From: Gammaproteobacteria bacterium
GTDB lineage: Bacteria > Pseudomonadota > Gammaproteobacteria > Ga0077554 > Ga007554
Direction of reading: 5' to 3'
Length of the DNA stretch: 64,000 bases
Assembly (NCBI GenBank): GCA_040183005.1
Contig: JAMPIW010000007.1
Location: 620,001-684,000, forward strand
Shown: piece by piece, positions 36,416-44,925 of the stretch
Numbering within the stretch: position 1 is the first letter of the stretch
How the letters are laid out: each line of letters begins with the position of its first letter
Position numbers and translations under genes: made by a program
Notes under the pieces: model-generated
Seen by the model: only the letters and a program-made list of their open reading frames with translations
Told to the model about the DNA's origin: nothing
The model's database searches: none

Positions 36416-39103
36416 ATGGATAAGGCGCATCTGGAAACCCTCGCCTGGCATACCCTCACTGTCGATAAAGCCAGCGAGACGATGGGTATCGCCCCTGGCG
36501 AGGGGCTTGGTTCGGCTGATGTGGAGCAGCGTTTGGCTGTTTACGGCCCCAACCGCCTCGCCGAAAAGCCGCCGCGCTCGCCTTGGCTGTTGCTTCTGGG
36601 GCAATTCAGGAACCTGCTAATTCTGATCCTGATCGGCGCCGCCGCGCTGGCGGGGGCTGTTGGCGATCTCAAGGACGCCGCCGTGATCCTCCTCGTTGTC
36701 CTGTTCAATGCCGCACTGGGTTTTTACCAGGAGTACCGCGCCGAGCAAAGTCTGGCCGCCCTCAAAAAAATGCTGGCGCTCAAGGCGCGAGTACGGCGTG
36801 ACGGTCTCACCACTGAAATCAGCGCCGAGGCGCTGGTGCCCGGAGACATCGTGCTGCTGGAAGCAGGCGACAGGGTGCCCGCCGACGGTCGCCTCATCGC
36901 TTCCCACAGCATGGAGATTGACGAGTCGGCCCTGACTGGAGAATCCCATGTGGTGGGCAAAGACACTCAGCCTCTGACTTCCGGGACGATCCCATTGGCC
37001 GAACGGTTCAACATGGCCTACATGAACACCGTGGTGACGCGCGGCCGCGCGGAACTCCTCATCACCGCCACCGGCATGAATACAGAGATGGGCCGCCTGG
37101 CGGGCCTGCTGGAAACCACCCAGGAAGGGCCAACCCCGCTCCAGATCCAGCTGGACCAGCTCGGCAAGCGGCTGGCGGGTATTGCGCTGGTTGCCGTGCT
37201 ACTCGTTTTGGCGCTGGGCCTGCTGCGTGGCGAGGAACCGGTGGAGCTGATCCTCACCGCCATCGCCCTGGCGGTGGCCGCCATCCCGGAGGGCCTGCCA
37301 GCGGTAGTCACCGTTACACTCGCCATCGGCATGTACCGCATGGCTCGGCAGGGGGCCATCGTCAAGCGTCTGGCCGCCGTCGAGACCTTGGGCTGCACTA
37401 GCGTCATATGTTCGGACAAGACCGGCACGCTCACACTGAACCAGATGACGGCCCGTGCCTTTTTCTATCAAGAACAGCGCTTCACCGTCAGCGGCGAGGG
37501 TTACCAGAGTACAGGAGACATCCACCCGGAAGATAACGCCTCACCGACGCCTGACTTCACCCCCCTGCTGCACCCGCTGGCGCTGTGTAACGACAGCCGC
37601 GTGCGTGATGGCCAGCTTATTGGCGACCCTACGGAAGGCGCGCTGCTGTTGCTGGCGGCCAAGGGTGGGGTGGACCGGGATACCGCAGAGACATCGACAC
37701 CGCGCAGCGCCGAGATCCCATTCGACCCCGCCAACAAGTTCATGGCGACATTCCACCAGGATGGGGACTGGGTACGCGTGTTTGTGAAAGGCGCGCCGGA
37801 TGTCCTGTTGGGGCGTTGTGACACCTTCTTCGGGCCGGAGGGAGAACGACCTATCGACAGCACGTTGCGTGACCGGCTCACACACGAAATCGAGACTATG
37901 GCCGCCAGCGCATTGCGCGTGCTGGCGGTCGCCACACGCACCCTGCCCGCCGCCACCTTCGATCCGCACGGCGACCTTTTCGCTCACATCCACGGCCTGA
38001 CGCTTACAGGGCTCATAGGGCTAATGGACCCACCGCGCCCCGAAGCCCGCGACGCCATCGCTCTATGTAAAAAAGCGGGCCTCGCCGTCAAGATGATCAC
38101 AGGCGACCACAAGGTTACCGCCATGGCAATTGCCGCCGAACTGGGCCTGCACGGTGATGCCGTCACCGGCGAGGAATTGGATCGTCTTACTCCCCATGAA
38201 TTGGCCTCGCGTATCGAACAGATCGTCGTTTTCGCGCGCGTCGCACCGGAGCACAAGATCAAGATCGTACAAGCCTTGCAGGAACGCGGCCACGTGGTCG
38301 CCATGACCGGTGACGGCGTCAACGACGCCCCCGCACTCAAAGGCGCCGACATCGGCGTGGCGATGGGCATCACCGGCACCGAAGTCAGCAAGGAAGCCGC
38401 CACCATGGTGCTCACCGACGACAACTTCGCCACCATCGTGCGCTCCGTCAAGGAAGGCCGGATGATCTATGACAATATCGTCAAGTTTGTACGCTTCCAG
38501 CTTTCCACCAATATGGGCGCCCTGCTCGCCGTGGTTAGCGCGCCGTTTCTCGGCCTGCCCATCCCCTTCAGCCCCGTCCAGATCCTGTGGATCAACATCA
38601 TTATGGACGGTCCGCCCGCCATGGCGCTGGGCGTAGACCCCGCGCGCCCCGGCCTCATGACAGAACCACCGCGCGACCCCAAGGCACATATCCTCACCCT
38701 GCGGCGCCTTGGCAAGCTGCTGGCCTACGGCACCACCATGATGGTAGGCACGCTCGGCGTGATGTATTACTCACTGCAGACAGGTTCGCAGGAACATGCC
38801 CTGACGCTGGCTTTCACCACCTTCGTGCTGTTCCAGTTTTTCAACGCATTCAATGCCCGCACCGAACACGGCTCCGCATTTAACCAGCACTTCTTCGCCA
38901 ACAGCAAATTGTGGCTTGCCTTGGTTGGCGTGCTCGTCATGCAGATCCTGGCCGTCCATTGGTCACCCGCGCAGGAAATCTTTAATGCCACTGATCTTTC
39001 TCTGACAGATTGGGGCATTGCAGCGTTGATATCCTCCTCAGTGCTGCTGCTGGAAGAGGCGCGTAAACTCCTGTCACGGATGTGGTATAAAAAACAGCGA
39101 TAA
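36416..39103 (+). CDS. P-type cation ATPase (Ca2+-transporting type, P2)
   Basis: An 895-residue IIA/P2-type pump. It has the N-terminal cation-ATPase domain (LGSADVEQRLAVYGPNRL), the actuator motif DESALTGES, the ion-site helix AVAAIPEGLPAVVTVTLA, the phosphorylated Asp in CSDKTGTLTLNQM near residue 332, and the hinge MTGDGVNDAPALKGADIGVAMG. Helix M6 reads NIIMDGPPAMALG. The pump would export Ca2+ (or a related divalent ion) at ATP cost. ATG 36416 has GGAG upstream, although ATG 36398 is also possible. Paired with the exchanger upstream. Confidence 0.9.
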   Translation: MDKAHLETLAWHTLTVDKASETMGIAPGEGLGSADVEQRLAVYGPNRLAEKPPRSPWLLLLGQFRNLLILILIGAAALAGAVGDLKDAAVILLVVLFNAALGFYQEYRAEQSLAALKKMLALKARVRRDGLTTEISAEALVPGDIVLLEAGDRVPADGRLIASHSMEIDESALTGESHVVGKDTQPLTSGTIPLAERFNMAYMNTVVTRGRAELLITATGMNTEMGRLAGLLETTQEGPTPLQIQLDQLGKRLAGIALVAVLLVLALGLLRGEEPVELILTAIALAVAAIPEGLPAVVTVTLAIGMYRMARQGAIVKRLAAVETLGCTSVICSDKTGTLTLNQMTARAFFYQEQRFTVSGEGYQSTGDIHPEDNASPTPDFTPLLHPLALCNDSRVRDGQLIGDPTEGALLLLAAKGGVDRDTAETSTPRSAEIPFDPANKFMATFHQDGDWVRVFVKGAPDVLLGRCDTFFGPEGERPIDSTLRDRLTHEIETMAASALRVLAVATRTLPAATFDPHGDLFAHIHGLTLTGLIGLMDPPRPEARDAIALCKKAGLAVKMITGDHKVTAMAIAAELGLHGDAVTGEELDRLTPHELASRIEQIVVFARVAPEHKIKIVQALQERGHVVAMTGDGVNDAPALKGADIGVAMGITGTEVSKEAATMVLTDDNFATIVRSVKEGRMIYDNIVKFVRFQLSTNMGALLAVVSAPFLGLPIPFSPVQILWINIIMDGPPAMALGVDPARPGLMTEPPRDPKAHILTLRRLGKLLAYGTTMMVGTLGVMYYSLQTGSQEHALTLAFTTFVLFQFFNAFNARTEHGSAFNQHFFANSKLWLALVGVLVMQILAVHWSPAQEIFNATDLSLTDWGIAALISSSVLLLEEARKLLSRMWYKKQR

Positions 39104-39299
39104 CGATTTGGCGGAAACAGGCAACCGTGTAGCCTTGATGCAGCGCAGCGTGATCGAGGGCAGCGGCGGCTCCGATAACGAACTCTCGGGCCACGTCGCT
39201 TAACCATTGAAAAACAAAATATATTATAAGCAACACTCTTCTCTTCCGGAATTGCATAAACTGCGAAGTTACAATTGCAGTCGCTGGCGTTTCTGGAGG

Positions 39300-39526
39300 T
39301 TGCGCACAACTTGGACTTCATTCACGATGGTTCCCCGAAAAATACCGCAAGATCGGCTACCGCGTCACCATGGTGTATCTCGAAGGCAGCCGAGCCGTGA
39401 AATACCGGCCCTTCGCCGAAGGCTGGCTGCAGGCCAGTGGATGTTCAGGTCATGCCTGATTCGGCACTGCTGGTATCGGATGATGCCGCTGATGCGATTT
39501 AATCGCATCAGCTACTCACTACTCCA
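39300..39526 (+). pseudogene. Remnant: C-terminal end of a PQQ-dependent sugar (sorbosone-type) dehydrogenase
   Basis: Three frames together give DFIHDGS, then KYRKIGYRVTMVYLEGSRAV and KYRPFAEGWLQA, then RPVDVQVMPDSALLVSDDAADAI, a TAA, and after removing one base YRISYS. This matches the layout of the soluble glucose/sorbosone dehydrogenase C terminus (HGSWNR…GYrV…F..GWL….GRPvdv….galLvSDD…IyRi), with at least three frameshifts. No other part of the gene is seen. The identification is from family memory and would need a search. Confidence 0.55.
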
Positions 39527-40693
39527 TCAAAGCCGTTCCCGCACAGCAAACGACAGCGCCTCACCGGAGTAATCATCCATACAAAACACCGAGTGCCAAC
39601 AGCAATGGTCGACGCCCTGTTGCGGCAACAGAATCACATCCCCCGGTTCAAGCATATAGGCATATCCCGCCTCAATCAGCTGCTGCGCAAAGGCAGGGGC
39701 ACGGTTGATCAGGATGTCCAGCGGATCGTTTTGATGGTCGTCAAGATATGCGGACAGGCTGTCGCTGTTCGCTGCCTTGGCTAGCAATGTCTTCAAGCCG
39801 CGGGGTTTCACGCCAGCCTCGATCAACGCCGCATGTGCATCAGGGCGCGCCAGATAACGCTGAATTTCTTCGATGAGCGACGGCTTCGGTACCGCCAGCC
39901 AGCTAGTGCGGCCATATACTTGGGCGAAGATCACGCCAAGATGTCCGCGCTCAACGTCTTGATGGAATTGGGCGCCGCCATTAGGCGCATTGAAATACAC
40001 GATACGTTCGACATAGGCTGGCGCCTTAATCGCCAAGGTCGAGCATAGGATACGCTCCACCTCTGGGTTTGCACTTATGATGCACGATTCGGGAAATACG
40101 GCCTCGGTCAATTGCGCTGCATATTGTTGGCGCTGATAATCCGCCGATACATCTTCATAACCCACCATGCCGAATGAAAAACGAAAACGCAGTGAGGCGT
40201 CGTCTTCGTCATAAGAGAGCCAGGAGAGCTTGACCCAGAGATTCTCGGCCACGATGTTGCCGTTTTCGAGAACATCAAACTCAAGCGTCTCGATTTCCTG
40301 GTCGTCACCTGCATCACAGGTGGATGCCAGCAGCTCAAACTGTGGCGCCAGGCGAGTGGCGTAGGGCTCTTCGTCAAGTAAATCAGCACCGCCCTCCCCC
40401 TCCAGAATTCGCTCCATCAATCCCTGAGCGGCGGTGATGTGTACTTGTTGTGCGGCTAGGTCGCTCGCAACCAAACCGGGAAGAAATACGCCATTCCCTG
40501 ATTGCCAGAGGGCACGGGCATCCACTTTGGCAGTGTTCGTGCTGCGGTTTTGAGCCACCCAGCCGATACCATAACCACGGCGGCCCAACCACAGCGGTTC
40601 GCCGAACCCCAGGCGTTGTGATTCGACAATGGCCTGTTCACGCGTCCAGCCGGGCGGTCCAAGATAGATGATATTTCCTGCCTGCGCGCTCAT
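39527..40693 (-). CDS. Cupin/JmjC-like HxD…H putative oxygenase
   Basis: A 388-residue protein. The C-terminal half looks like a cupin_8/JmjC-type double-stranded beta-helix: FHQDVERGHLGVIFAQVYG gives His244-x-Asp246, and LEPGDVILLPQQGVDHCCWH gives a possible distal His at 363 or 367. That set of ligands fits an Fe(II)/2-oxoglutarate dioxygenase, but the 2OG-binding residue is not evident. The first 200 residues are of unrecognised fold. Its start overlaps the stop of the MetA-like gene by four bases, so the two are co-translated. Substrate unknown; it probably acts on a product of the neighbours. Confidence 0.6.
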   Translation of the reverse strand: MSAQAGNIIYLGPPGWTREQAIVESQRLGFGEPLWLGRRGYGIGWVAQNRSTNTAKVDARALWQSGNGVFLPGLVASDLAAQQVHITAAQGLMERILEGEGGADLLDEEPYATRLAPQFELLASTCDAGDDQEIETLEFDVLENGNIVAENLWVKLSWLSYDEDDASLRFRFSFGMVGYEDVSADYQRQQYAAQLTEAVFPESCIISANPEVERILCSTLAIKAPAYVERIVYFNAPNGGAQFHQDVERGHLGVIFAQVYGRTSWLAVPKPSLIEEIQRYLARPDAHAALIEAGVKPRGLKTLLAKAANSDSLSAYLDDHQNDPLDILINRAPAFAQQLIEAGYAYMLEPGDVILLPQQGVDHCCWHSVFCMDDYSGEALSFAVRERL

Positions 40694-41757
40694 TTTAAGT
40701 CCAGCGGATCGTTGGGGTTTACGCCGTCCATGAACGGCAAACGGCGATCACTGTTGGTGATTTGGTAGACCTTGCCAATCCAGTTGTTTATCACGGCCTC
40801 GGCGCTGTCGTGCCAGGTGTTGTCGAGTTCGGGAATGATCAGTGACTCAGGCAATTCCGTAATCCGAGCGCCCCGATTGAATGCGTGCAACACGCGTTCC
40901 TTGTGCTCATTGAGGATAGCGGCGATTTTGAGCGGAAAGTAATTTTCAGGCATGGGCGGGTAGTCCGGGCGTTCGTGGTGGACAAAGCGTATGACTTCGC
41001 GCTTGTATTCCTTGAGCAGGCTGATGATGTCATATTCCGGGTGACCCTGGAAGAAGACCAACCGGAACAGGTCTTCACTTACCGCCAAATGCACACCGGC
41101 CTCCTCGCTTTCCACGAGCACATGCAGACCAGCGGCATCAAACTGGCTACGGTCGATCTGATTGAAGCGCGAGTGCGGCACATCAAAACGGGTATTGGCG
41201 CCAATCACCAGCGGATGCATCCGGTCAACCACACGGTGCGAATACACGCCCCACTGTTTGAAGCCGAGTGCGCGCCGCTTCTGGGCATATCGAAATTGCA
41301 GCACGGCATGGGTCGCCAGGCAAGAGCATAATGTCGATGTAACGTTTTCATAGGCCCAGTCGATGACCGCAATCAAGGGCTGCCAAAACGGCTCCAGGGC
41401 AAGGTCGGCTTGGCTGACATTCGCGCCGGTGATGATCAACGCATCCAGACCTTTTTCCTTGATCTGATCGAAGGTCTCGTAATACTGCTGGACATGGGCG
41501 CGGGCTTCCGGGCCGCGTTGCAATGCGTCCAGGGTGAACGGGTGCATGTAAAATTGTGCGATCTGATTCGCTTCCCCGACCAGACGGAAGAATTGCCGCT
41601 CGGTGGCAGCAAGTGCGGTGTCGGGCATCATGTTGAGCAGGCCAATGTGCAGCTCGCGGATGTCCTGGTGAATGGCTTCATCACCTTGGACGATGGTTTC
41701 GCCCTCATCTTCCAGGCGTTTAAATGTGGGTAAATCAGAATTGGCTACTAAGGGCAT
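40690..41757 (-). CDS. MetA-like homoserine O-acyltransferase family protein
   Basis: A 355-residue member of the homoserine trans-succinylase family. ELHIGLLNMMPDTALAATERQF, ALIITGANV, the nucleophile region LCSCLATHAVLQ (Cys146 aligns with E. coli MetA Cys142), the VYSHRV loop, and FFQGHPEYDI with His239 and Glu241 are all present. The Trp after the nucleophile in MetA is Leu here and the Gln-Ala is His-Ala. The catalytic triad is complete, so an acyltransferase is expected. Acceptor may be homoserine or a related amino acid; the flanking cupin and NTPase genes suggest a role other than plain methionine synthesis. Confidence 0.8.
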   Translation of the reverse strand: MPLVANSDLPTFKRLEDEGETIVQGDEAIHQDIRELHIGLLNMMPDTALAATERQFFRLVGEANQIAQFYMHPFTLDALQRGPEARAHVQQYYETFDQIKEKGLDALIITGANVSQADLALEPFWQPLIAVIDWAYENVTSTLCSCLATHAVLQFRYAQKRRALGFKQWGVYSHRVVDRMHPLVIGANTRFDVPHSRFNQIDRSQFDAAGLHVLVESEEAGVHLAVSEDLFRLVFFQGHPEYDIISLLKEYKREVIRFVHHERPDYPPMPENYFPLKIAAILNEHKERVLHAFNRGARITELPESLIIPELDNTWHDSAEAVINNWIGKVYQITNSDRRLPFMDGVNPNDPLDLK

Positions 41758-41778
41758 CGCGAACTTCTCTCGACGGGG

Positions 41779-42624
41779 TTAGGACTGACGGGTAATGGCT
41801 TGTTCCACCAGAGCGAGAAAATCCGCCTCATTCTTAACCTGGGCAAGTTCATCAGTGGTTACGGTATAGCAATAACGGCTTGCTATGGCGTCGTAACGCG
41901 GGATGCGTGAATAAAACAGCCGCGGAAACATCCATCGGACGAAATCATTGGGGTCGATCTGGGCGACATAGGCCAAGCCACGATCAAGCAGATAGGACTG
42001 CAACTGCTCATCCAGGAAGGACTCGCGATAATAGAGCGGCTTGGGATCGGCCTCGGCGCGACTGATGAGCGCTTGCTCGTCGGTTTGTGACGCCTTGATA
42101 TACAGAATCAAGGTGTGCTGCGCCAGGATTTCAAGCGTTTCCGGATCATCGAGCTCGCAGACACTGCCACCGGCATCGTTGATAAAGTGCATGTAGCCGT
42201 AAATGTCTTGTGCCTTGCTAATGAATTCCGGCACGTCGCGCATGGCGGCAATTTCTGCTTTGCGGTGTAGCTCCTGGCGGCGTTTAAACTCTGGAAAACT
42301 AAGGCCGCCCAGCTCCGGATTGCCGAGTTTGCCGAGAAAACTCGACACCGGCTTGAGGTTGTCGACCGAAAGGTTGTTCTTGATATAGATCGAATCCGAA
42401 CGTAGCAGGTCGCGCAGAAAAGGGATCTGCATCGCCTGGAGCTTGATATTGTCCAGAATCGGTTCGTCGAGATAGCGAGTGCCTATCCGATAGTCACCCG
42501 AGTAATGAAACCAGTTGCGCTGACGCAGCATGGCCGAAAGGCGAGTCTTGCCTACACCCGACATACCCAGCAGGGTGATGGACTTATGCTCCCATGCACG
42601 GAATTTTTCTACTGACAATTTCAC
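41779..42624 (-). CDS. P-loop NTPase/kinase-like protein of unknown function
   Basis: A 281-residue protein from GTG 42624, which has GGAG seven bases upstream; ATG 42648 is an alternative. The Walker A loop is GMSGVGKTRLSAML near residue 21. A Walker B-like acidic segment may be HFINDAGGSVCELDD near residue 150. The rest (YSGDYRIGTRYLDE, PKPLYYRESFLDEQL) is not familiar. Size and layout fit a small-molecule kinase or a GTPase-like regulator. It is the first gene of the leftward set with the MetA-like and cupin genes and is divergent from the AsnB-like gene. Confidence 0.6.
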   Translation of the reverse strand: MKLSVEKFRAWEHKSITLLGMSGVGKTRLSAMLRQRNWFHYSGDYRIGTRYLDEPILDNIKLQAMQIPFLRDLLRSDSIYIKNNLSVDNLKPVSSFLGKLGNPELGGLSFPEFKRRQELHRKAEIAAMRDVPEFISKAQDIYGYMHFINDAGGSVCELDDPETLEILAQHTLILYIKASQTDEQALISRAEADPKPLYYRESFLDEQLQSYLLDRGLAYVAQIDPNDFVRWMFPRLFYSRIPRYDAIASRYCYTVTTDELAQVKNEADFLALVEQAITRQS

Positions 42625-42723
42625 AAGGACGCTCCGCAATCTTTCCACTTGCGCTATTGTATGCCAAAGCTAAGGCTGTTTCAGAAGTGTGTATGTCCTT
42701 CAATACATCAACAATAGCTATGG

Positions 42724-42755
42724 TTTCGGGGTTAAAAAAGCCCCGGAATTTTTGA
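42724..42755 (+). terminator. Possible small intrinsic terminator
   Basis: CGGGG and CCCCG, separated by TTAAAAAAG, form a short stem followed by GAATTTTT on the plus strand. No plus-strand gene is visible upstream of it, so it may be accidental or end an unseen small transcript. Confidence 0.2.
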
Positions 42756-42804
42756 CTAACGACATGATTTTTTTAATGAAAGCGGCCCCGAAAAGAGTAT
42801 AATA

Positions 42805-43029
42805 ATGCTTGCATTGCAAGCACCCAAAACAGCTCGAAAGACCGCGACAAATCATGACACAAAAGCAATTGGGCTTCCAGACTTGATGGCGAATCTGCTT
42901 CGGGACGGAGGCTGCCTCATCCACAACCTGTTTGCCGATCTCTGGACGCATGTGGGCATGAAGGCGCGACTGAATCGTATCGGTTTTCACAAGCGCACGG
43001 GTACCTCGTGTATCAAAAAGAGATATTGA
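42805..43029 (+). pseudogene. Possible N-terminal remnant of a DDE transposase
   Basis: A 74-codon open frame contains LWTHVGMKARLNRIGFHKRT followed by GTS. This resembles the N-terminal part of some DDE transposases, where such a segment precedes a helix that is lacking here. No catalytic residues remain and no terminal repeats were identified. It ends one base before the ATG of the AsnB-like gene and its start overlaps a 17-bp palindrome. An alternative is a chance frame in the leader. Confidence 0.3.
42806..42822. promoter_or_regulatory. 17-bp perfect palindrome in the divergent control region
   Basis: TGCTTGCATTGCAAGCA has 8-base arms around a central T. A TATAAT box lies directly upstream at 42798–42803. 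The site is between the leftward NTPase–MetA-like–cupin genes and the rightward AsnB-like gene, so a dimeric regulator here could control both. Confidence 0.45.
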
Positions 43030-43030
43030 A

Positions 43031-44869
43031 ATGAGCGGGATTTGCGGTTGGATGAACGGCGCCTTCGCATCACATGAGGCGGAAGTGCTATTGGCAGACA
43101 TGCTCCATAACCTTGGCGGCAACCTGGATGCCAACCTCGCGCCTCGCGCTTGGGACTCAAACAGCGGGCTAGCGGCATGCTCCCGATTCGCGCTCGCCAA
43201 CGTACACGAAGAGCACGGCATCAAGGTCGCTGTGGAGGGCAGGATTCATTGGCGATCCGAAGCTCTGGAAACCCTTTCCCGCAAGCAAGGTTCCGCTGCC
43301 GCCGCCGCGCTGGCCTATCAGCGCAGCGGCCTGGACTTGCTACAGGAAATCCACGGGGCATTCGCACTCGCCATCATCGATGCCAACCAAAATCAGTCGT
43401 TACTGGCAATAGACCGGCTGGGCATACAGCCGTTGTGCTACGCCCACATTGATAGCCAGCTCGTGTTCGGCTCTACTACGGACAGCGTTATCGCGCATCC
43501 CGCCGCAAATCGCACCCTCGACCCGCAAGCGATTTTCAACTACTTGTACTGCCATATGGTGCCGAGTCCGGGCAGTATTTATCAGGGAATACAAAAACTG
43601 TTGCCAGGACAGTATGCCCTTTTCCGCGACGGACAAATTAAAAAAGAATTTTACTGGCAGCTCAACTATCAGGATAAGGACCACGAGTCACAGGCAGCAC
43701 TGACATCGCAGTTCCGCCAGATCCTGCGCGAATCCGTCCAGCGCGCCGTCACCCGCAATGAAGTAGGGGCGTTTCTCAGCGGCGGCACTGATAGTTCGAC
43801 CGTTTCGGGCACGCTCGGAGAGGTGCTTGGCAAGCCCGCAGACACCTACTCCATAGGATTCCAGGCCAAGGGTTTTGATGAAATCGAATATGCGCGCATC
43901 ACCGCCCGTCACTTTGGCGCGCGCACCCACGAATACTATGTAACCCCGCAGGACGTGGTGGACGCCATCCCACTCATCGCCAAAACCTATGATGAACCCT
44001 TTGGCAACGCCTCCGCCGTCCCCACGTATTATTGCGCAAAAATGGCGCGCGAAGACGGCACTCTGCTCATGCTGGCGGGCGACGGGGGAGACGAGATCTT
44101 CGGCGGTAACGCGCGCTATGCCAAGCAGAAGGTGTTTGAGTATTATTCGCTTCCACCCAAGGCGCTGCGGCAAGGGTTTATTGAGCCTTTGGTGTTCGCC
44201 ATGCCGGGGATAGGCCCCATCCAGAAACTGCAAAGTTACATCCGTCAGGCCCAAGTGCCGCTACCCGACCGGCTGGAATCCTACAACTTCCTACACCGCA
44301 CCCCGCTTGCGGAGATCTTCATGGATGACTTTCTCGGACTGATCAACCAAGAAGAGCCAGTGCAACTGATGCGCGAGGTCTACCAGCGCACGCGCTCAAA
44401 CTTGCCAGTCAACCGCATGATGCATCTTGACCTCAAGCAGACACTCGCCGATAACGACCTGCGCAAGGTGAATCGCATGTGCGAGCTGGCGGGCGTAGAG
44501 GTACATTATCCTTTGCTGGATGAGGCCATGGTGGAGTTTTCCGCTCAAGTACCTGCGGCGCTGCAAGTAAAAGGCTTCAAGCTACGCTATTTCTTTAAAG
44601 AGGCGCTACGCGACTTTCTGCCGCCGGAGACCATCACCAAGACCAAGCAAGGCTTTGGCCTGCCTTTCGGCGTCTGGATGAATGAACATGCGCCGTTACG
44701 GGAGCTGGCATATGACAGCCTGCAATCATTCCGGCAGCGCAACTATCTTAAACCCGGCTATCTCGACCAGTTGATCGAGCAACATCGCGCCGGCCATGCT
44801 TCCTATTATGGCGTGATGATCTGGGTGGTGATGATGCTGGAACAGTGGCTGCAGGCGCGGAGGCTGTAA
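43031..44869 (+). CDS. AsnB-like amidotransferase homologue lacking the N-terminal Cys
   Basis: A 612-residue two-domain protein. The N terminus is MSGICGWMNG, so residue 2 is Ser and the nearest Cys is residue 5; the glutaminase needs Cys directly after the initiator Met. The synthetase half is intact: PP-loop FLSGGTDSSTV near residue 254 and LAGDGGDEIFGGNARY near residue 350. It probably activates a carboxylate with ATP and uses free ammonia or another amine as nucleophile, as some AsnB relatives do in secondary metabolism (known for beta-lactam synthetase-type enzymes; inference here). Divergent partner of the NTPase–MetA-like–cupin genes. Confidence 0.85.
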   Translation: MSGICGWMNGAFASHEAEVLLADMLHNLGGNLDANLAPRAWDSNSGLAACSRFALANVHEEHGIKVAVEGRIHWRSEALETLSRKQGSAAAAALAYQRSGLDLLQEIHGAFALAIIDANQNQSLLAIDRLGIQPLCYAHIDSQLVFGSTTDSVIAHPAANRTLDPQAIFNYLYCHMVPSPGSIYQGIQKLLPGQYALFRDGQIKKEFYWQLNYQDKDHESQAALTSQFRQILRESVQRAVTRNEVGAFLSGGTDSSTVSGTLGEVLGKPADTYSIGFQAKGFDEIEYARITARHFGARTHEYYVTPQDVVDAIPLIAKTYDEPFGNASAVPTYYCAKMAREDGTLLMLAGDGGDEIFGGNARYAKQKVFEYYSLPPKALRQGFIEPLVFAMPGIGPIQKLQSYIRQAQVPLPDRLESYNFLHRTPLAEIFMDDFLGLINQEEPVQLMREVYQRTRSNLPVNRMMHLDLKQTLADNDLRKVNRMCELAGVEVHYPLLDEAMVEFSAQVPAALQVKGFKLRYFFKEALRDFLPPETITKTKQGFGLPFGVWMNEHAPLRELAYDSLQSFRQRNYLKPGYLDQLIEQHRAGHASYYGVMIWVVMMLEQWLQARRL

Positions 44870-44925
44870 AAGCATAGTACAGAGTGCGAAGCTCCCTGTC
44901 CGTTATTATTATTTGTCATGCGCGC

